Part shown: piece by piece, positions 36,191 to 44,182 of the stretch
Numbering within the stretch: position 1 is the stretch's first letter
How the letters are laid out: every line of letters starts with the position of its first letter
Assembly (NCBI RefSeq): GCF_027359675.1
Contig: NZ_CP114786.1
Span: 5,864,501-5,928,500, forward strand
Source of the DNA: Roseibium sp. Sym1
Lineage (GTDB): Bacteria > Pseudomonadota > Alphaproteobacteria > Rhizobiales > Stappiaceae
Direction: 5' to 3'
Length of the DNA: 64,000 nucleotides
Program-made: the position numbers and the translations under genes
Notes under the pieces: model-generated
What the model was told of the DNA's origin: nothing
Database searches by the model: none
The model's input: only the letters and a program-made list of their open reading frames with translations

Positions 36191-37108
36191 TCAGTTCTTG
36201 TTCTTGGCCTTACGGGCTTCGATGATGTTCACGTACGCTTCGTGGGTGATCGGCATGAAACCCTTGGTCTCACCGGCCGCGATGTTGTAGGCGCAGTCCG
36301 GGTCGATCGAGTTCATGGACGCGATCAGACCGGTCATCTTGACCTTGACGTCTTCCGGCAGCTTCTTGGACAGGACGATCGGGCCTTCCGGGATCACCGG
36401 GGACCGCCAGATCTGCTGCAGTTCGGTCATGTCGACGAGACCGGCGTCGGAGGCCTTGCGCAGAGCGCCGGAGTTGTAGCCGTCTTCCCACTCGCCGAGG
36501 CCGTCAGCCCAGGTCACGCCGGCGTCAATGTCACCGTTGGACACGGCAACGATGGTCTGCTCGTGACCGCCGGTGAAGACGACATCGCCGAAATACTCAC
36601 CCTTTTCCATGGAGTAGCCTTCCTGCGGGATGGCGATGGACGGGATCAGGTAGCCGGACGTGGAGTTCGGGTCGCCGAAGCCGAAGACCTTGCCCTTCAT
36701 GTCTTCCAGGGAGTTGATCTCGCTGTCGACGCGCGAAAAGCCGATGGAATAGTAACCGTAACCGCCGTCAACATTGACCTTGACGAGAACCGGATCAACA
36801 GCTTCCGGGTCGGTCAGGTAGACTTTCGCGTAGCCGGAAGCGCCCAGCCATGCCAGGTCGAGGTTGCCGCCAAGCAGGCCTTCGATGACGCCGTTATAGT
36901 CGGCCGGCGCAAACAGCTTGACCGGAACGCCGAGCAGGTCGGCGGTCTTGGTTTCCAGGCACTCGTAGGCGCGCAGGCGGTCGGAGGCGTTTTCACCGCC
37001 CAGGATGCCGATACGGAATTCGGTGATTTCTTCAGCGCCTGCGGAAGAGGCGTTCAGAGCGATCATGCTGACTGCGGCCAGCGCAGCGACTTTGGCAACG
37101 ATTTTCAT
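36191..37108 (-). CDS. phnD: Phosphonate ABC transporter substrate-binding protein PhnD
   Basis: Periplasmic binding protein of 305 residues. The signal peptide (residues 1-25, ending NASSAGA) precedes a mature protein beginning EEITEFRIGILGGENASDR. Family features include FAPADYNGVIEGLLGGNLDLAWLG and FGDPNSTSGYLIPS, a segment that binds the phosphonate group. The start at 37108 has GGGGAG upstream; a GTG three codons earlier is less likely. It lies between phnC and phnE. Confidence 0.94.
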   Translation of the reverse strand: MKIVAKVAALAAVSMIALNASSAGAEEITEFRIGILGGENASDRLRAYECLETKTADLLGVPVKLFAPADYNGVIEGLLGGNLDLAWLGASGYAKVYLTDPEAVDPVLVKVNVDGGYGYYSIGFSRVDSEINSLEDMKGKVFGFGDPNSTSGYLIPSIAIPQEGYSMEKGEYFGDVVFTGGHEQTIVAVSNGDIDAGVTWADGLGEWEDGYNSGALRKASDAGLVDMTELQQIWRSPVIPEGPIVLSKKLPEDVKVKMTGLIASMNSIDPDCAYNIAAGETKGFMPITHEAYVNIIEARKAKNKN

Positions 37109-37166
37109 GTGGGACACTCCCCGAGAGTTCTCAATCTTGATGACGTTGATAGGGTGTGCAGCCGGA

Positions 37167-38000
37167 TCAGACCGCTGCCGCCGCCGGGGTCATCGCACCG
37201 GCGGATTCCTGGGAACCGGTCCTGCCGGCATCGATGGCTGTCGAGGTCGCCGCCTCGTTGAAGGTCTCGTCGGCGCCGTAGATCTCGCGCGCGGCTTCCG
37301 TGGTCAGGTCCTCCGGCGCACCGTCAAAGACGATGAAGCCGTCACGCATGCCGATGACCCGGTCGCAATAGCCGCGTGCCGTATCGAGCGTATGCAGGTT
37401 GCAGAGGACGATCTTGTTGTCGCGCTCATGGATCTCGCGCAGCGCGTCCATCACGATCTTCGCGTTCATCGGGTCGAGCGAGGCGATCGGTTCATCCGCG
37501 AGGATCATGTGCGGATCCTGCATCAGGGCCCGGGCAATGGCGACGCGCTGCTGCTGACCGCCGGAGAGTTCCTCGGCGCGCTTGGGGGCCTCCTGGGCAA
37601 TACCCAGTCGGTCAAGCGCCTCCAGAGCGGCGTTGACGTCGTCTGCGCTGAAGATGTTGAACAGGCTTTTCAGGGTGCCGTGACCGTTCAGACGGCCGAG
37701 CATCACGTTGGTGACGACATCCAGGCGCGGCACCAGATTGAACTGCTGGAACACCATGGCGCAGTCGCGCTGCCAACGGCGCATCATGCCGCCCTTCAGG
37801 CCAAGAATGTCCCTGTTTTCGAAGAAGATCTGCCCGGAGGTCGCCGGGGTCAGCCGGTTGATCATTCGCAGCAGAGTCGATTTGCCCGCACCGGACCTGC
37901 CGATGATGCCGACCATCTGCGGCCGGTCGATATTAAAACTTACCTTGTTGACCGCGGTCCGAGACCCGAAAGTCTTGGTGACATCCTGAAACTGAATCAC
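37167..38000 (-). CDS. phnC: Phosphonate ABC transporter ATP-binding protein PhnC
   Basis: ATPase of the PhnCDE importer, 277 residues. Walker A is GRSGAGKST (34-42), the ABC signature is [15 protein letters not shown], and Walker B is MILADEP. The C-terminal 30 residues (Ala/Thr-rich) extend beyond the usual PhnC. It is the first gene of the operon and is preceded by an array of Pho half-sites, so the importer should be made under phosphate starvation. Confidence 0.94.
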   Translation of the reverse strand: MIQFQDVTKTFGSRTAVNKVSFNIDRPQMVGIIGRSGAGKSTLLRMINRLTPATSGQIFFENRDILGLKGGMMRRWQRDCAMVFQQFNLVPRLDVVTNVMLGRLNGHGTLKSLFNIFSADDVNAALEALDRLGIAQEAPKRAEELSGGQQQRVAIARALMQDPHMILADEPIASLDPMNAKIVMDALREIHERDNKIVLCNLHTLDTARGYCDRVIGMRDGFIVFDGAPEDLTTEAAREIYGADETFNEAATSTAIDAGRTGSQESAGAMTPAAAAV

Positions 38001-38064
38001 GCGCCAGCCCTGTCCGTGTTGGTTTTGTGCTGGGCGACATGAGCCATCGAACGATTACAGGTTG

Positions 38065-38115
38065 ATGACGGAACCTTGACTGAAACGTCAAAGATTTGTG
38101 ACGGATCAATGACAT
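38065..38115 (-). promoter_or_regulatory. Pho box array upstream of phnC
   Basis: Read on the minus strand, five 7-base half-sites spaced exactly 11 bases apart are ATGTCAT, CCGTCAC, CTTTGAC, CAGTCAA and CCGTCAT. The first two match the PhoB site of Hyphomicrobiales (CTGTCAT-N4-CTGTCAT type) best. The array ends 65 bases before the phnC start. Confidence 0.8.
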
Positions 38116-38302
38116 AGCCGCCTTAGAAACGGGTACGGGCACACAAGAGGCTTCCAATTCCGCAGCGTGCTCAGAAGCTTCCCGTGTTCCAGACAGTCAA
38201 ACGCGTGTGTTCAAATTCGTTGCACGCCGGTTTTTCGCGCGCAGGAAAAATATGTCCCGGTTTCAATTTTCCGAGCAGACAAAAACCGGAAAAATCTGAA
38301 AA

Positions 38303-38331
38303 CAGTCATCACACTGTCATCGAACCGTCAC
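38303..38331 (+). promoter_or_regulatory. Pho box array upstream of the hexapeptide transferase
   Basis: On the plus strand three half-sites with an 11-base period are CAGTCAT, CTGTCAT and CCGTCAC. They lie 64 bases before the ATG of the divergent transferase gene. The match to the PhoB consensus is strong. Confidence 0.82.
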
Positions 38332-38394
38332 CGGAGCCGTTCTCGACACGGCTAAAACGCGCCTCAGTTCTTCCCTGACACCCATGGAGCCTTC

Positions 38395-39021
38395 ATGTCC
38401 GCGCCTACCGAGAAACCGACACTGACCGAATCTCCGAACATTCATCCGGACGCGAGCGTCCTGAATTGCGAACTCGGCGTCTGGACGGAGGTCGGAGCCC
38501 AAACGCATATGCGCGAGAGCCGGATGGGCGACTATTCCTATATTGTCCAGGACGGCGACGTGGTCTGGTCGACCATCGGCAAGTTCTGCTCCATTGCCCG
38601 CAGGGTCCGTCTCAACCCCGGCAACCACGCCACCTGGCGCGCGTCCCAGCATCACTTCACCTACCGCGCGGCGGCCTATGGCCTCGGCGAGGATGACGGC
38701 GACTTCTTCCAGTGGCGCAAGAACGACTGGGTGACCCTAGGCCACGACGTCTGGATCGGTCACAATGTCACCGTGCTCGCCGGTGTGACCATCGGCACCG
38801 GCGCCATCGTCGCGGCGGGCGCGGTCGTTTCAAAGGATGTTCCCCCCTATACCGTCGTCGGTGGCGTCGCCGCGAAGCCGATCAAGCGCAGATTCACCGA
38901 AGGACAGGAAGACGCCCTGATGGAGATCGCCTGGTGGGACTGGAGCCATGACCAGTTGAAAGAGCGATTGCCGGACTTCCGCAATCTGCCGATCGACGGG
39001 TTCATCGAAAAATACCGGTAA
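38395..39021 (+). CDS. Phosphonate-metabolism hexapeptide-repeat transferase
   Basis: A 208-residue left-handed beta-helix acyltransferase of the family found in phosphonate loci (TIGR03308-like). It has the family stretch [20 protein letters not shown], then [20 protein letters not shown], followed by the hexapeptide repeats [19 protein letters not shown] and a late WWDW. The substrate is not established; such genes usually lie beside C-P lyase operons. It diverges from phnC and has its own Pho box array, so it should be induced with the importer. No phnGHIJKLM genes are in the window. Confidence 0.88.
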   Translation: MSAPTEKPTLTESPNIHPDASVLNCELGVWTEVGAQTHMRESRMGDYSYIVQDGDVVWSTIGKFCSIARRVRLNPGNHATWRASQHHFTYRAAAYGLGEDDGDFFQWRKNDWVTLGHDVWIGHNVTVLAGVTIGTGAIVAAGAVVSKDVPPYTVVGGVAAKPIKRRFTEGQEDALMEIAWWDWSHDQLKERLPDFRNLPIDGFIEKYR

Positions 39022-39057
39022 GCGAACTTCGTATCCAGCAGAACCAGCCCGACTTCA

Positions 39058-39091
39058 TCCTCCCGGCTCGCGCTGCGCTTGGCCGGGAGGA
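39058..39091 (+). terminator. Hairpin after the hexapeptide transferase
   Basis: The perfect 10-bp arms TCCTCCCGGC (39058-39067) and GCCGGGAGGA (39082-39091) lie 37 bases after the stop. No T-run follows, so it may be a small palindromic repeat rather than a terminator. Confidence 0.45.
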
Positions 39092-39209
39092 CGAATGGGA
39101 GGCTTGAGGAAAATTCTTTTGACCGGATTTCGTCTTCACTCCGGCCTTCGGCTGTTTCCCCTGTTGGTTTCCCAATGCAGTTCACGTCGAAACGCTGTAT
39201 CCTGAGGCC

Positions 39210-39776
39210 ATGCCGACGGAAACCGCCGTTCTCAATTCCAGTCTCGGCCCGTCCCTGCGCCGGTGGCGGGTGCTCAACCGCGTCAAGCAGGAAGTGCTGG
39301 CGCGGGATCTCGGCGTGTCGCAGACGCGGATTTCCAGGTGGGAGAGCGGCCAGGCCAGACCGGAAGGCCGGCATCTGCAGAAGATCACCCAGCTCCTGCG
39401 GGCACGGCCCGAGACGGCATCCGACCGGGCGCTGCTCGACCTCGTCACCCGGTCCGGAGCTCCGGTTCATCTGGTCTGCGACCTGACACACAGGCTGCTG
39501 GCGATGTCGCCCTCCCGGGCAGCGGAGTGGCGTGCGCCCGTGTCCGAGTTTCTCAACCGGCCCCTGTGGCGCTTTGCTTCGGAAGGGATCCGCTCAACGG
39601 AACACCGTCTCGCGGACCATGGCTGGTTCGAGCCGGCAGGACCCGACATCGTCTACCGGACCGAAAGGGTCGACTATCCGGAAATGACGATCCCGGAGAG
39701 TCTTATCCGCATTTCCCGACTGCCGCTTTCGGACGGCAGCTTCGCGCGGCTCGTTCGCGAAGAGCCGGCCGCATAA
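39210..39776 (+). CDS. XRE-family helix-turn-helix regulator
   Basis: This 188-residue protein has an N-terminal XRE/Cro HTH (residues 14-65: LRRWRVLNRVKQEVLARDLG, then VSQTRISRWESG). A C-terminal part of about 110 residues (SGAPVHLVCDLTHRLLAMSP onward) may bind a ligand, as in the MmyB-like or PAS-related sensor parts of some XRE proteins; I cannot assign it to a family. The downstream HD-domain gene starts 49 bases later in the same direction. The target is unknown. Confidence 0.8.
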   Translation: MPTETAVLNSSLGPSLRRWRVLNRVKQEVLARDLGVSQTRISRWESGQARPEGRHLQKITQLLRARPETASDRALLDLVTRSGAPVHLVCDLTHRLLAMSPSRAAEWRAPVSEFLNRPLWRFASEGIRSTEHRLADHGWFEPAGPDIVYRTERVDYPEMTIPESLIRISRLPLSDGSFARLVREEPAA

Positions 39777-39825
39777 AATATTCGCCTGCTTAGGCGGGCG
39801 GTGCGAGGCTGGTAACGTCGGTTCC

Positions 39826-40446
39826 ATGACACAGAGCGACTTCCCCTCCCCGCCCGACACGATCGACCCGGCCAGACTGACCGGTATTCTCGATTTCCTC
39901 CAGGCCTGCGAACAACTGAAGGACACGCTCCGCTCGGGGGCAACCCGGAAGGGCCGGCCGGAAAGCACCGCCGAACACAGCTGGCGGCTGGCGCTGATGA
40001 TCCTGCTGTTCGAACGTGACCTGAAGGGACTGGATGTTCCCAAGCTGCTCAAGCTCAGCCTGGTCCACGATCTCGGCGAAGCCATCTCCGGCGATGTGCC
40101 TGCGCCCCACCAGACACCGGGGGACGATCGCGCGGCCCGCGAGCGGCGCGACTTCCAGACCCTGTGCACGCCCTTGCCCCTGGACCTTGCAGCGGAGCTG
40201 CTGGCCCTTTTCGATGAATACAACGCTGCGGAAAGCCTCGAAGCGCAGCTTGCCAAGGCTTTCGACAAGCTTGAGACCATGCTGCAGCACCTGCTGATGC
40301 CGACACGGGATGCGATTTTCTACGACTTCAATCTGGGCTACGGGCGGGACCGGACGGACTGTTCCCCGCTTACGCGGCAAATCCGCGACAGGGTCGATGT
40401 ACAGACACGGGACATCCTGATCGGGCTGGAACAGGAAACCGCCTGA
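39826..40446 (+). CDS. HD-domain hydrolase (HDDC2/YfbR-like)
   Basis: This 206-residue metal-dependent phosphohydrolase has the HD motifs in order: ESTAEHSWRLALM (His), LVHDLGEAISGD (His-Asp) and a later FDKLETMLQH (Asp). Relatives act as 5'-nucleotidases on deoxynucleoside monophosphates, but the substrate here is not proven. It follows the XRE gene by 49 bases and may share its transcript. Confidence 0.85.
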   Translation: MTQSDFPSPPDTIDPARLTGILDFLQACEQLKDTLRSGATRKGRPESTAEHSWRLALMILLFERDLKGLDVPKLLKLSLVHDLGEAISGDVPAPHQTPGDDRAARERRDFQTLCTPLPLDLAAELLALFDEYNAAESLEAQLAKAFDKLETMLQHLLMPTRDAIFYDFNLGYGRDRTDCSPLTRQIRDRVDVQTRDILIGLEQETA

Positions 40447-40581
40447 GGACCCCCGCGCCCGGGGCAATACGCACTACGCAGTAACCCGGAAGGCAAAGCC
40501 ATTCCTTGATCCCTGCCCGCTCCTGCTCCTATCCTTGCTCCGGTTGCACTGGCAACTGTGCGCATCGTCGGAGGAACTGCC

Positions 40582-40947
40582 ATGTATACGATCCTGCCGC
40601 GCAGCCGGGGACCGGTTCTCGGTGTCGAGATCACCGGGAAGATCGAAATGGATCAGGAAAAGGAACTGATCGCCAAGGCCGAAGACCTGATCGAGGATCA
40701 CGGCAAGATCAGCGTCCTGGTGGTCATCGGCGAGCATGCCGGTGTTTCCTTCGAAGCTGCCGCCGCGGACATCAAGTGGGTGCTCACCAACATGCAGCAC
40801 ATGAACAAGGTTGCCATTGTGACCGACAGCAAGCTGCTGGCCGCGTTGGTCGCGGTCGACGCCACCTTCGCCAGGATGGTCGGCATCCAGGAAAAGCATT
40901 TCGACAAGGCGGACATAGAAACAGCGTGGCACTGGGTGGAGAGTTAG
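40582..40947 (+). CDS. SpoIIAA-like (STAS-fold) protein
   Basis: This 121-residue protein resembles the SpoIIAA-like family (PF11964): MYTILPRSRGPVLGVEITGK at the start, then alternating beta strands and helices (ISVLVVIGEHAGVSFEAAAA, VAIVTDSKLLAALVAVDATF). The function is unknown; the fold suggests protein-protein or lipid interaction. The ATG at 40582 has GGAGG 7 bases upstream, better than the GTG eight codons before. It stands between the HD gene and a palindromic repeat. Confidence 0.8.
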   Translation: MYTILPRSRGPVLGVEITGKIEMDQEKELIAKAEDLIEDHGKISVLVVIGEHAGVSFEAAAADIKWVLTNMQHMNKVAIVTDSKLLAALVAVDATFARMVGIQEKHFDKADIETAWHWVES

Positions 40948-40998
40948 GTCCCGCCGACCCAATCTTATTGTGTCCGCCCGTCTTTGCTACACAATCCA

Positions 40999-41106
40999 CG
41001 TCATCCTGAGGAGGACCGCCAGGTCCGTCTCGAAGGATCTGCCACTTGCTCATTTCCGTGCGGCAAATCCTTCGAGACGCCGCAAGCGCGGCTCCTCAGG
41101 ATGACG
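40999..41106. repeat. Dispersed palindromic repeat, copy A
   Basis: The perfect 15-bp ends CGTCATCCTGAGGAG (40999-41013) and complement (41092-41106), with inner arms around GTCTCGAAGGAT and ATCCTTCGAGAC, form a 108-bp palindromic unit. A related copy lies at 44046-44153. It sits between convergent genes. Similar elements are widespread in alphaproteobacteria. Confidence 0.8.
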
Positions 41107-41168
41107 CTGAGTTTATTGGCAAAGGCCCTGAAATCTTGGCAAGAAGCAGTCAAACAACGCTTGACGGG

Positions 41169-41957
41169 TCAGGCCTCGGCGAGTTCCTCGTCGCTCAGGA
41201 ACGCTGCCTGGTTCACCCTGCCGTCCCGGACCTCGATCATCTGGCCCTGCGGCACTTCCATCCAGCAGCCGCGGGCTCCGTCGAGCGGTTCGGAGACGAC
41301 CATGACGCCGTCTTCATAGACCCGGTAATAGAGCGAGGGTGCAAAGGCGTCCGAAGCATAGCGAGCGGCGTAAAGCACCGTACCGTCGGACCAGCCGGCG
41401 GCGAAGCGCATGTGCGGTGTCGTCCCGGCATAGCGGGACAGGGCCTCGGCCTCGAAGACGGCACGCGCCATGGCCGCGCGCGGATGCTGTTTCAGGCCAT
41501 AGGCCAGCGCGACGAGAAACAGGCTTTCGCTGTCCGTACCGCCGATCCGGTGCCGGTAGAGATCGTCCGGAATCATGTTGTCGAGCCGCCGCCGCACCCG
41601 GTCATAGCCGCCGACCTGGCCGTTATGCATGAAAGTCCAGCGCTCATGGGTGAACGGATGGCAGTTTTCGCGGGTCGTCGCCGTGCCCGTGGAGGCCCGG
41701 ACATGGGCCAGGAAATGGCCGGAGCGGACATGCCCGGCGATCTGCAACAGGTTCGGATCCGACCAGGCCGGTCGCACGTCCTTGTAGAGACATGGTGTTT
41801 CCCGGTCTCCATACCAGGCGACACCAAAACCGTCCGCGTTGACCGCGGTCTTGCAGGACAGCGCGTTGCGGCTCTGGTCGATCAGCGAATGGTCCGGATC
41901 GCAGATGAGTTCTTCAAGATATTTCGGAGCCCCGCTCCAGGCTGCCCAGCGGCACAT
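41169..41957 (-). CDS. Class II glutamine amidotransferase (YafJ-like)
   Basis: This 262-residue protein has the N-terminal nucleophile Cys2 (MCRWAAWSG) of class II amidotransferases and the substrate loops HVRASTG, HPFTHERWTFMHNG and GTDSESLF. It should release ammonia from, or cleave a gamma-glutamyl amide of, an unknown substrate; EgtC of ergothioneine synthesis belongs to the same fold. The gene begins 11 bases after the class V aminotransferase on the same strand, so the two enzymes probably act together. Confidence 0.88.
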   Translation of the reverse strand: MCRWAAWSGAPKYLEELICDPDHSLIDQSRNALSCKTAVNADGFGVAWYGDRETPCLYKDVRPAWSDPNLLQIAGHVRSGHFLAHVRASTGTATTRENCHPFTHERWTFMHNGQVGGYDRVRRRLDNMIPDDLYRHRIGGTDSESLFLVALAYGLKQHPRAAMARAVFEAEALSRYAGTTPHMRFAAGWSDGTVLYAARYASDAFAPSLYYRVYEDGVMVVSEPLDGARGCWMEVPQGQMIEVRDGRVNQAAFLSDEELAEA

Positions 41958-41968
41958 GTGTGTCTTTC

Positions 41969-43435
41969 CTATGCTGCGTCCGGGACGGCCCTGAAGCGGG
42001 CCGTGGACCTGTCGCAGTCATAATAATCCGCGACCGGATAAGGATTCATTGCCAGATCCTCGACGGCAGCGATGACCCTGTCGGCTTTTTCCATGCTCAT
42101 CAGCACGGAAAAATTGAGCCGGGTCCAGCCGGGTTTCTTCAGTTCCTCACCGGAGAGAATCCCCCGGCGCAGGGTCTCCGATTCTTCCCTGCTGATCTGG
42201 AGCAGCCGGTGGGCATAAGGCCCGGCGCAGGCGCAGCCGCCCCTTGCCTGGATCCCGTAAAGATCGGACAGCATGCGGGTGACCAGCTGCTGGTGGATAT
42301 AGCCGCCGCGCACGAGATCGCGAATGCGGAAGGAAAACACCGGCAAGACGTGGCGGGCATTCGCATTGCCCAGGATCTCGATTGCGGGATTGTCCTGCCA
42401 GACGCCGAGCGCCTTGGCGCGCCAGGCGGCATGACGCTCGTCCATCAGCCGCTGTCCGATGGCCTCCTTGACCAGAAAGGCCAGCGCGGCACGGATATCG
42501 CCGATGACATTCGGCGTCCCCGCCTCTTCGCGGGCGGCGATGTTGTCGCTGTAGTCATGGTCCCAGGGGGATACGAAACGGACGGTGCCCCCGCCCGGAA
42601 AAACCGGCGTAGCCTTCTGCACGGCCGCCTTGCGCAGGATCATGACACCGGAGGCTGCCGGGCCGCCGATGAACTTGTGCGGCGAGACGACAACCGCATC
42701 CTTTTGTGCATCGGTACCGGCCATCATGTCGACAGGCAGATAGGGCCCGGAGCCGGCGCAGTCCCAGACGCTGAGCGCGCCGTGGCGCTTGAGCAGCCGG
42801 GTGACGGCAACCTCGTCCGTGACGATGCCGGTGACATTGGACATCAGTGAAAACGCACCGACGATCAGCCGTCCCTTGCCGGACGCCTTCAGCACCTTTT
42901 CCAGGTGAGCCAGATCCGGTCCGCCCTCCGCGGCTTCCCCGATCTCGACGACTTCGGCGCCGCTTTCCCGCCAGGGCAGGATGTCGGAATGGTGCTCATA
43001 GGGGCCGATCACAACGAGCGGGTTTTCACCGCGTACAGCCGCGCCGGAAACACCAAGCAGGTGCACCAGCCGGTTCAGGCCCGCCGTTGCGCCTGCGCCG
43101 CAAAAGACGGTGGCAAAACGTGTGTCCGCGCCGCAGATCCGGGCGATCTCGCTGCGTGCCACCTCGCGCATGCGCGTCATGGTACCGCCGCAGAAAGAGG
43201 CTTCCGTGTGACTGTTGGCGTAGACCGGCAGCACCTCCTCCAGCACGAAGTCCTCTATCTGGCGCAGGGCGCGTCCGGAGGCGACATAGTCGGCATAGAT
43301 CAGCTCGCGGTCTCCGAACGGACCGGCGATCGTGGCGCCCTCACCGATCAGACCGGTGCGCAGGCGCGCGATCAGGTCCGGGCCGGAAAGGGCGTTGCGA
43401 AAATGGTCGAGGGCCGTGCCCGTTGTGTGGGTCAT
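41969..43435 (-). CDS. Class V aminotransferase / cysteine-desulfurase-like PLP enzyme
   Basis: This 488-residue PLP enzyme has the Schiff-base lysine at Lys254 in VVVSPHKFIGGP and upstream HHSD and D-x-A motifs of the class V fold. A late Cys-rich stretch, RGGCACAGPYAHRLL, lies near the active-site cysteine position of desulfurase relatives. The ATG at 43435 is chosen; a GTG at 43495 is also possible but lacks homology support. It is divergent from an Lrp/AsnC regulator 105 bases away and precedes the amidotransferase by 11 bases. The substrate is unknown; a link to sulfur amino acid or betaine metabolism is only a guess. Confidence 0.85.
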   Translation of the reverse strand: MTHTTGTALDHFRNALSGPDLIARLRTGLIGEGATIAGPFGDRELIYADYVASGRALRQIEDFVLEEVLPVYANSHTEASFCGGTMTRMREVARSEIARICGADTRFATVFCGAGATAGLNRLVHLLGVSGAAVRGENPLVVIGPYEHHSDILPWRESGAEVVEIGEAAEGGPDLAHLEKVLKASGKGRLIVGAFSLMSNVTGIVTDEVAVTRLLKRHGALSVWDCAGSGPYLPVDMMAGTDAQKDAVVVSPHKFIGGPAASGVMILRKAAVQKATPVFPGGGTVRFVSPWDHDYSDNIAAREEAGTPNVIGDIRAALAFLVKEAIGQRLMDERHAAWRAKALGVWQDNPAIEILGNANARHVLPVFSFRIRDLVRGGYIHQQLVTRMLSDLYGIQARGGCACAGPYAHRLLQISREESETLRRGILSGEELKKPGWTRLNFSVLMSMEKADRVIAAVEDLAMNPYPVADYYDCDRSTARFRAVPDAA

Positions 43436-43531
43436 GTGAAATTCCAGATCCTGTTTGCGTGGATCATACGACCCTTCAGGATTGGTGTTCCTCACCTTCC
43501 TTGATTGTCATTACGCTAAATTTGTGTCATT

Positions 43532-43560
43532 TGATCGAATATGGACAAGAAATTCGATCA
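43532..43560. promoter_or_regulatory. Palindromic operator over the asnC-type start codon
   Basis: The perfect 9-bp arms TGATCGAAT (43532-43540) and ATTCGATCA (43552-43560) flank the regulator's start codon at 43541, with 11 bases between. This placement and symmetry suit autoregulation by the adjacent Lrp/AsnC protein and control of the divergent aminotransferase. Confidence 0.6.
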
Positions 43561-44002
43561 TATTGATCGCGCACTCTTGCGCGCCCTGCAACGGGATGCC
43601 CGCCTGTCGCAACGCGAACTCGCCGACAGGGTCGGGCTGTCGCAGAATGCGTGCTGGCGGCGGTTGAAGGCGCTTTATGAAAGCGGACTGATCGAGGGTC
43701 ACACGGTGCGGCTCGATCCGGAGCGGCTCGGGCTCGACCTCACCGTTTTCGTGATGATCCGCACGCGCCACCATTCCAAGGACTGGCTGGAAACGTTCCG
43801 CGGCGAGGTCCTGGCGATCCCGAACGTGATCGACTTCTACCGGATCGCTGGCGACTACGACTACATGCTGAAAGTCGTCGTGGAGGACATGAACGCTTTC
43901 GACAGGGTCTATCAGCGCCTGATCGAGAAGGTCGATCTCGACACGGTCACGTCCTACATGACCATGGAAGCCATCGCGGATGCCCGCGACCTGCCGATAT
44001 AG
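43541..44002 (+). CDS. Lrp/AsnC-family transcriptional regulator
   Basis: This 153-residue feast/famine regulator has an N-terminal HTH (LSQRELADRVGLSQNACWRR, residues 23-42) and a C-terminal RAM ligand-binding domain (GDYDYMLKVVVEDMNAFD). These proteins sense amino acids or related molecules and commonly control divergent genes. Here the divergent aminotransferase/amidotransferase pair is the evident target, with a symmetric site over its own start. The next element downstream is a palindromic repeat. Confidence 0.93.
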   Translation: MDKKFDHIDRALLRALQRDARLSQRELADRVGLSQNACWRRLKALYESGLIEGHTVRLDPERLGLDLTVFVMIRTRHHSKDWLETFRGEVLAIPNVIDFYRIAGDYDYMLKVVVEDMNAFDRVYQRLIEKVDLDTVTSYMTMEAIADARDLPI

Positions 44003-44045
44003 CTGCAGGCAGTCCTCTCTCGCAGCAGCAGCGCCAAACAAACGG

Positions 44046-44153
44046 CGTCATCCTGAGGAGGGCCGGCAGGTCCGTCTCGAAGGATGGGCGGCAAGCACCC
44101 AGGCGTGAGGCCCATCCTTCGAGACAGCGCAGTTGCGCTTCCTCAGGATAACG
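44046..44153. repeat. Dispersed palindromic repeat, copy B
   Basis: The same unit as at 40999-41106, with outer arms CGTCATCCTGAGGAG (44046-44060) and a slightly decayed complement ending at 44153. It again lies between convergent genes (Lrp/AsnC regulator and SH3 protein). Confidence 0.8.
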
Positions 44154-44182
44154 CGGAATGTGCGGTCGCCTTTCTCACAAAC

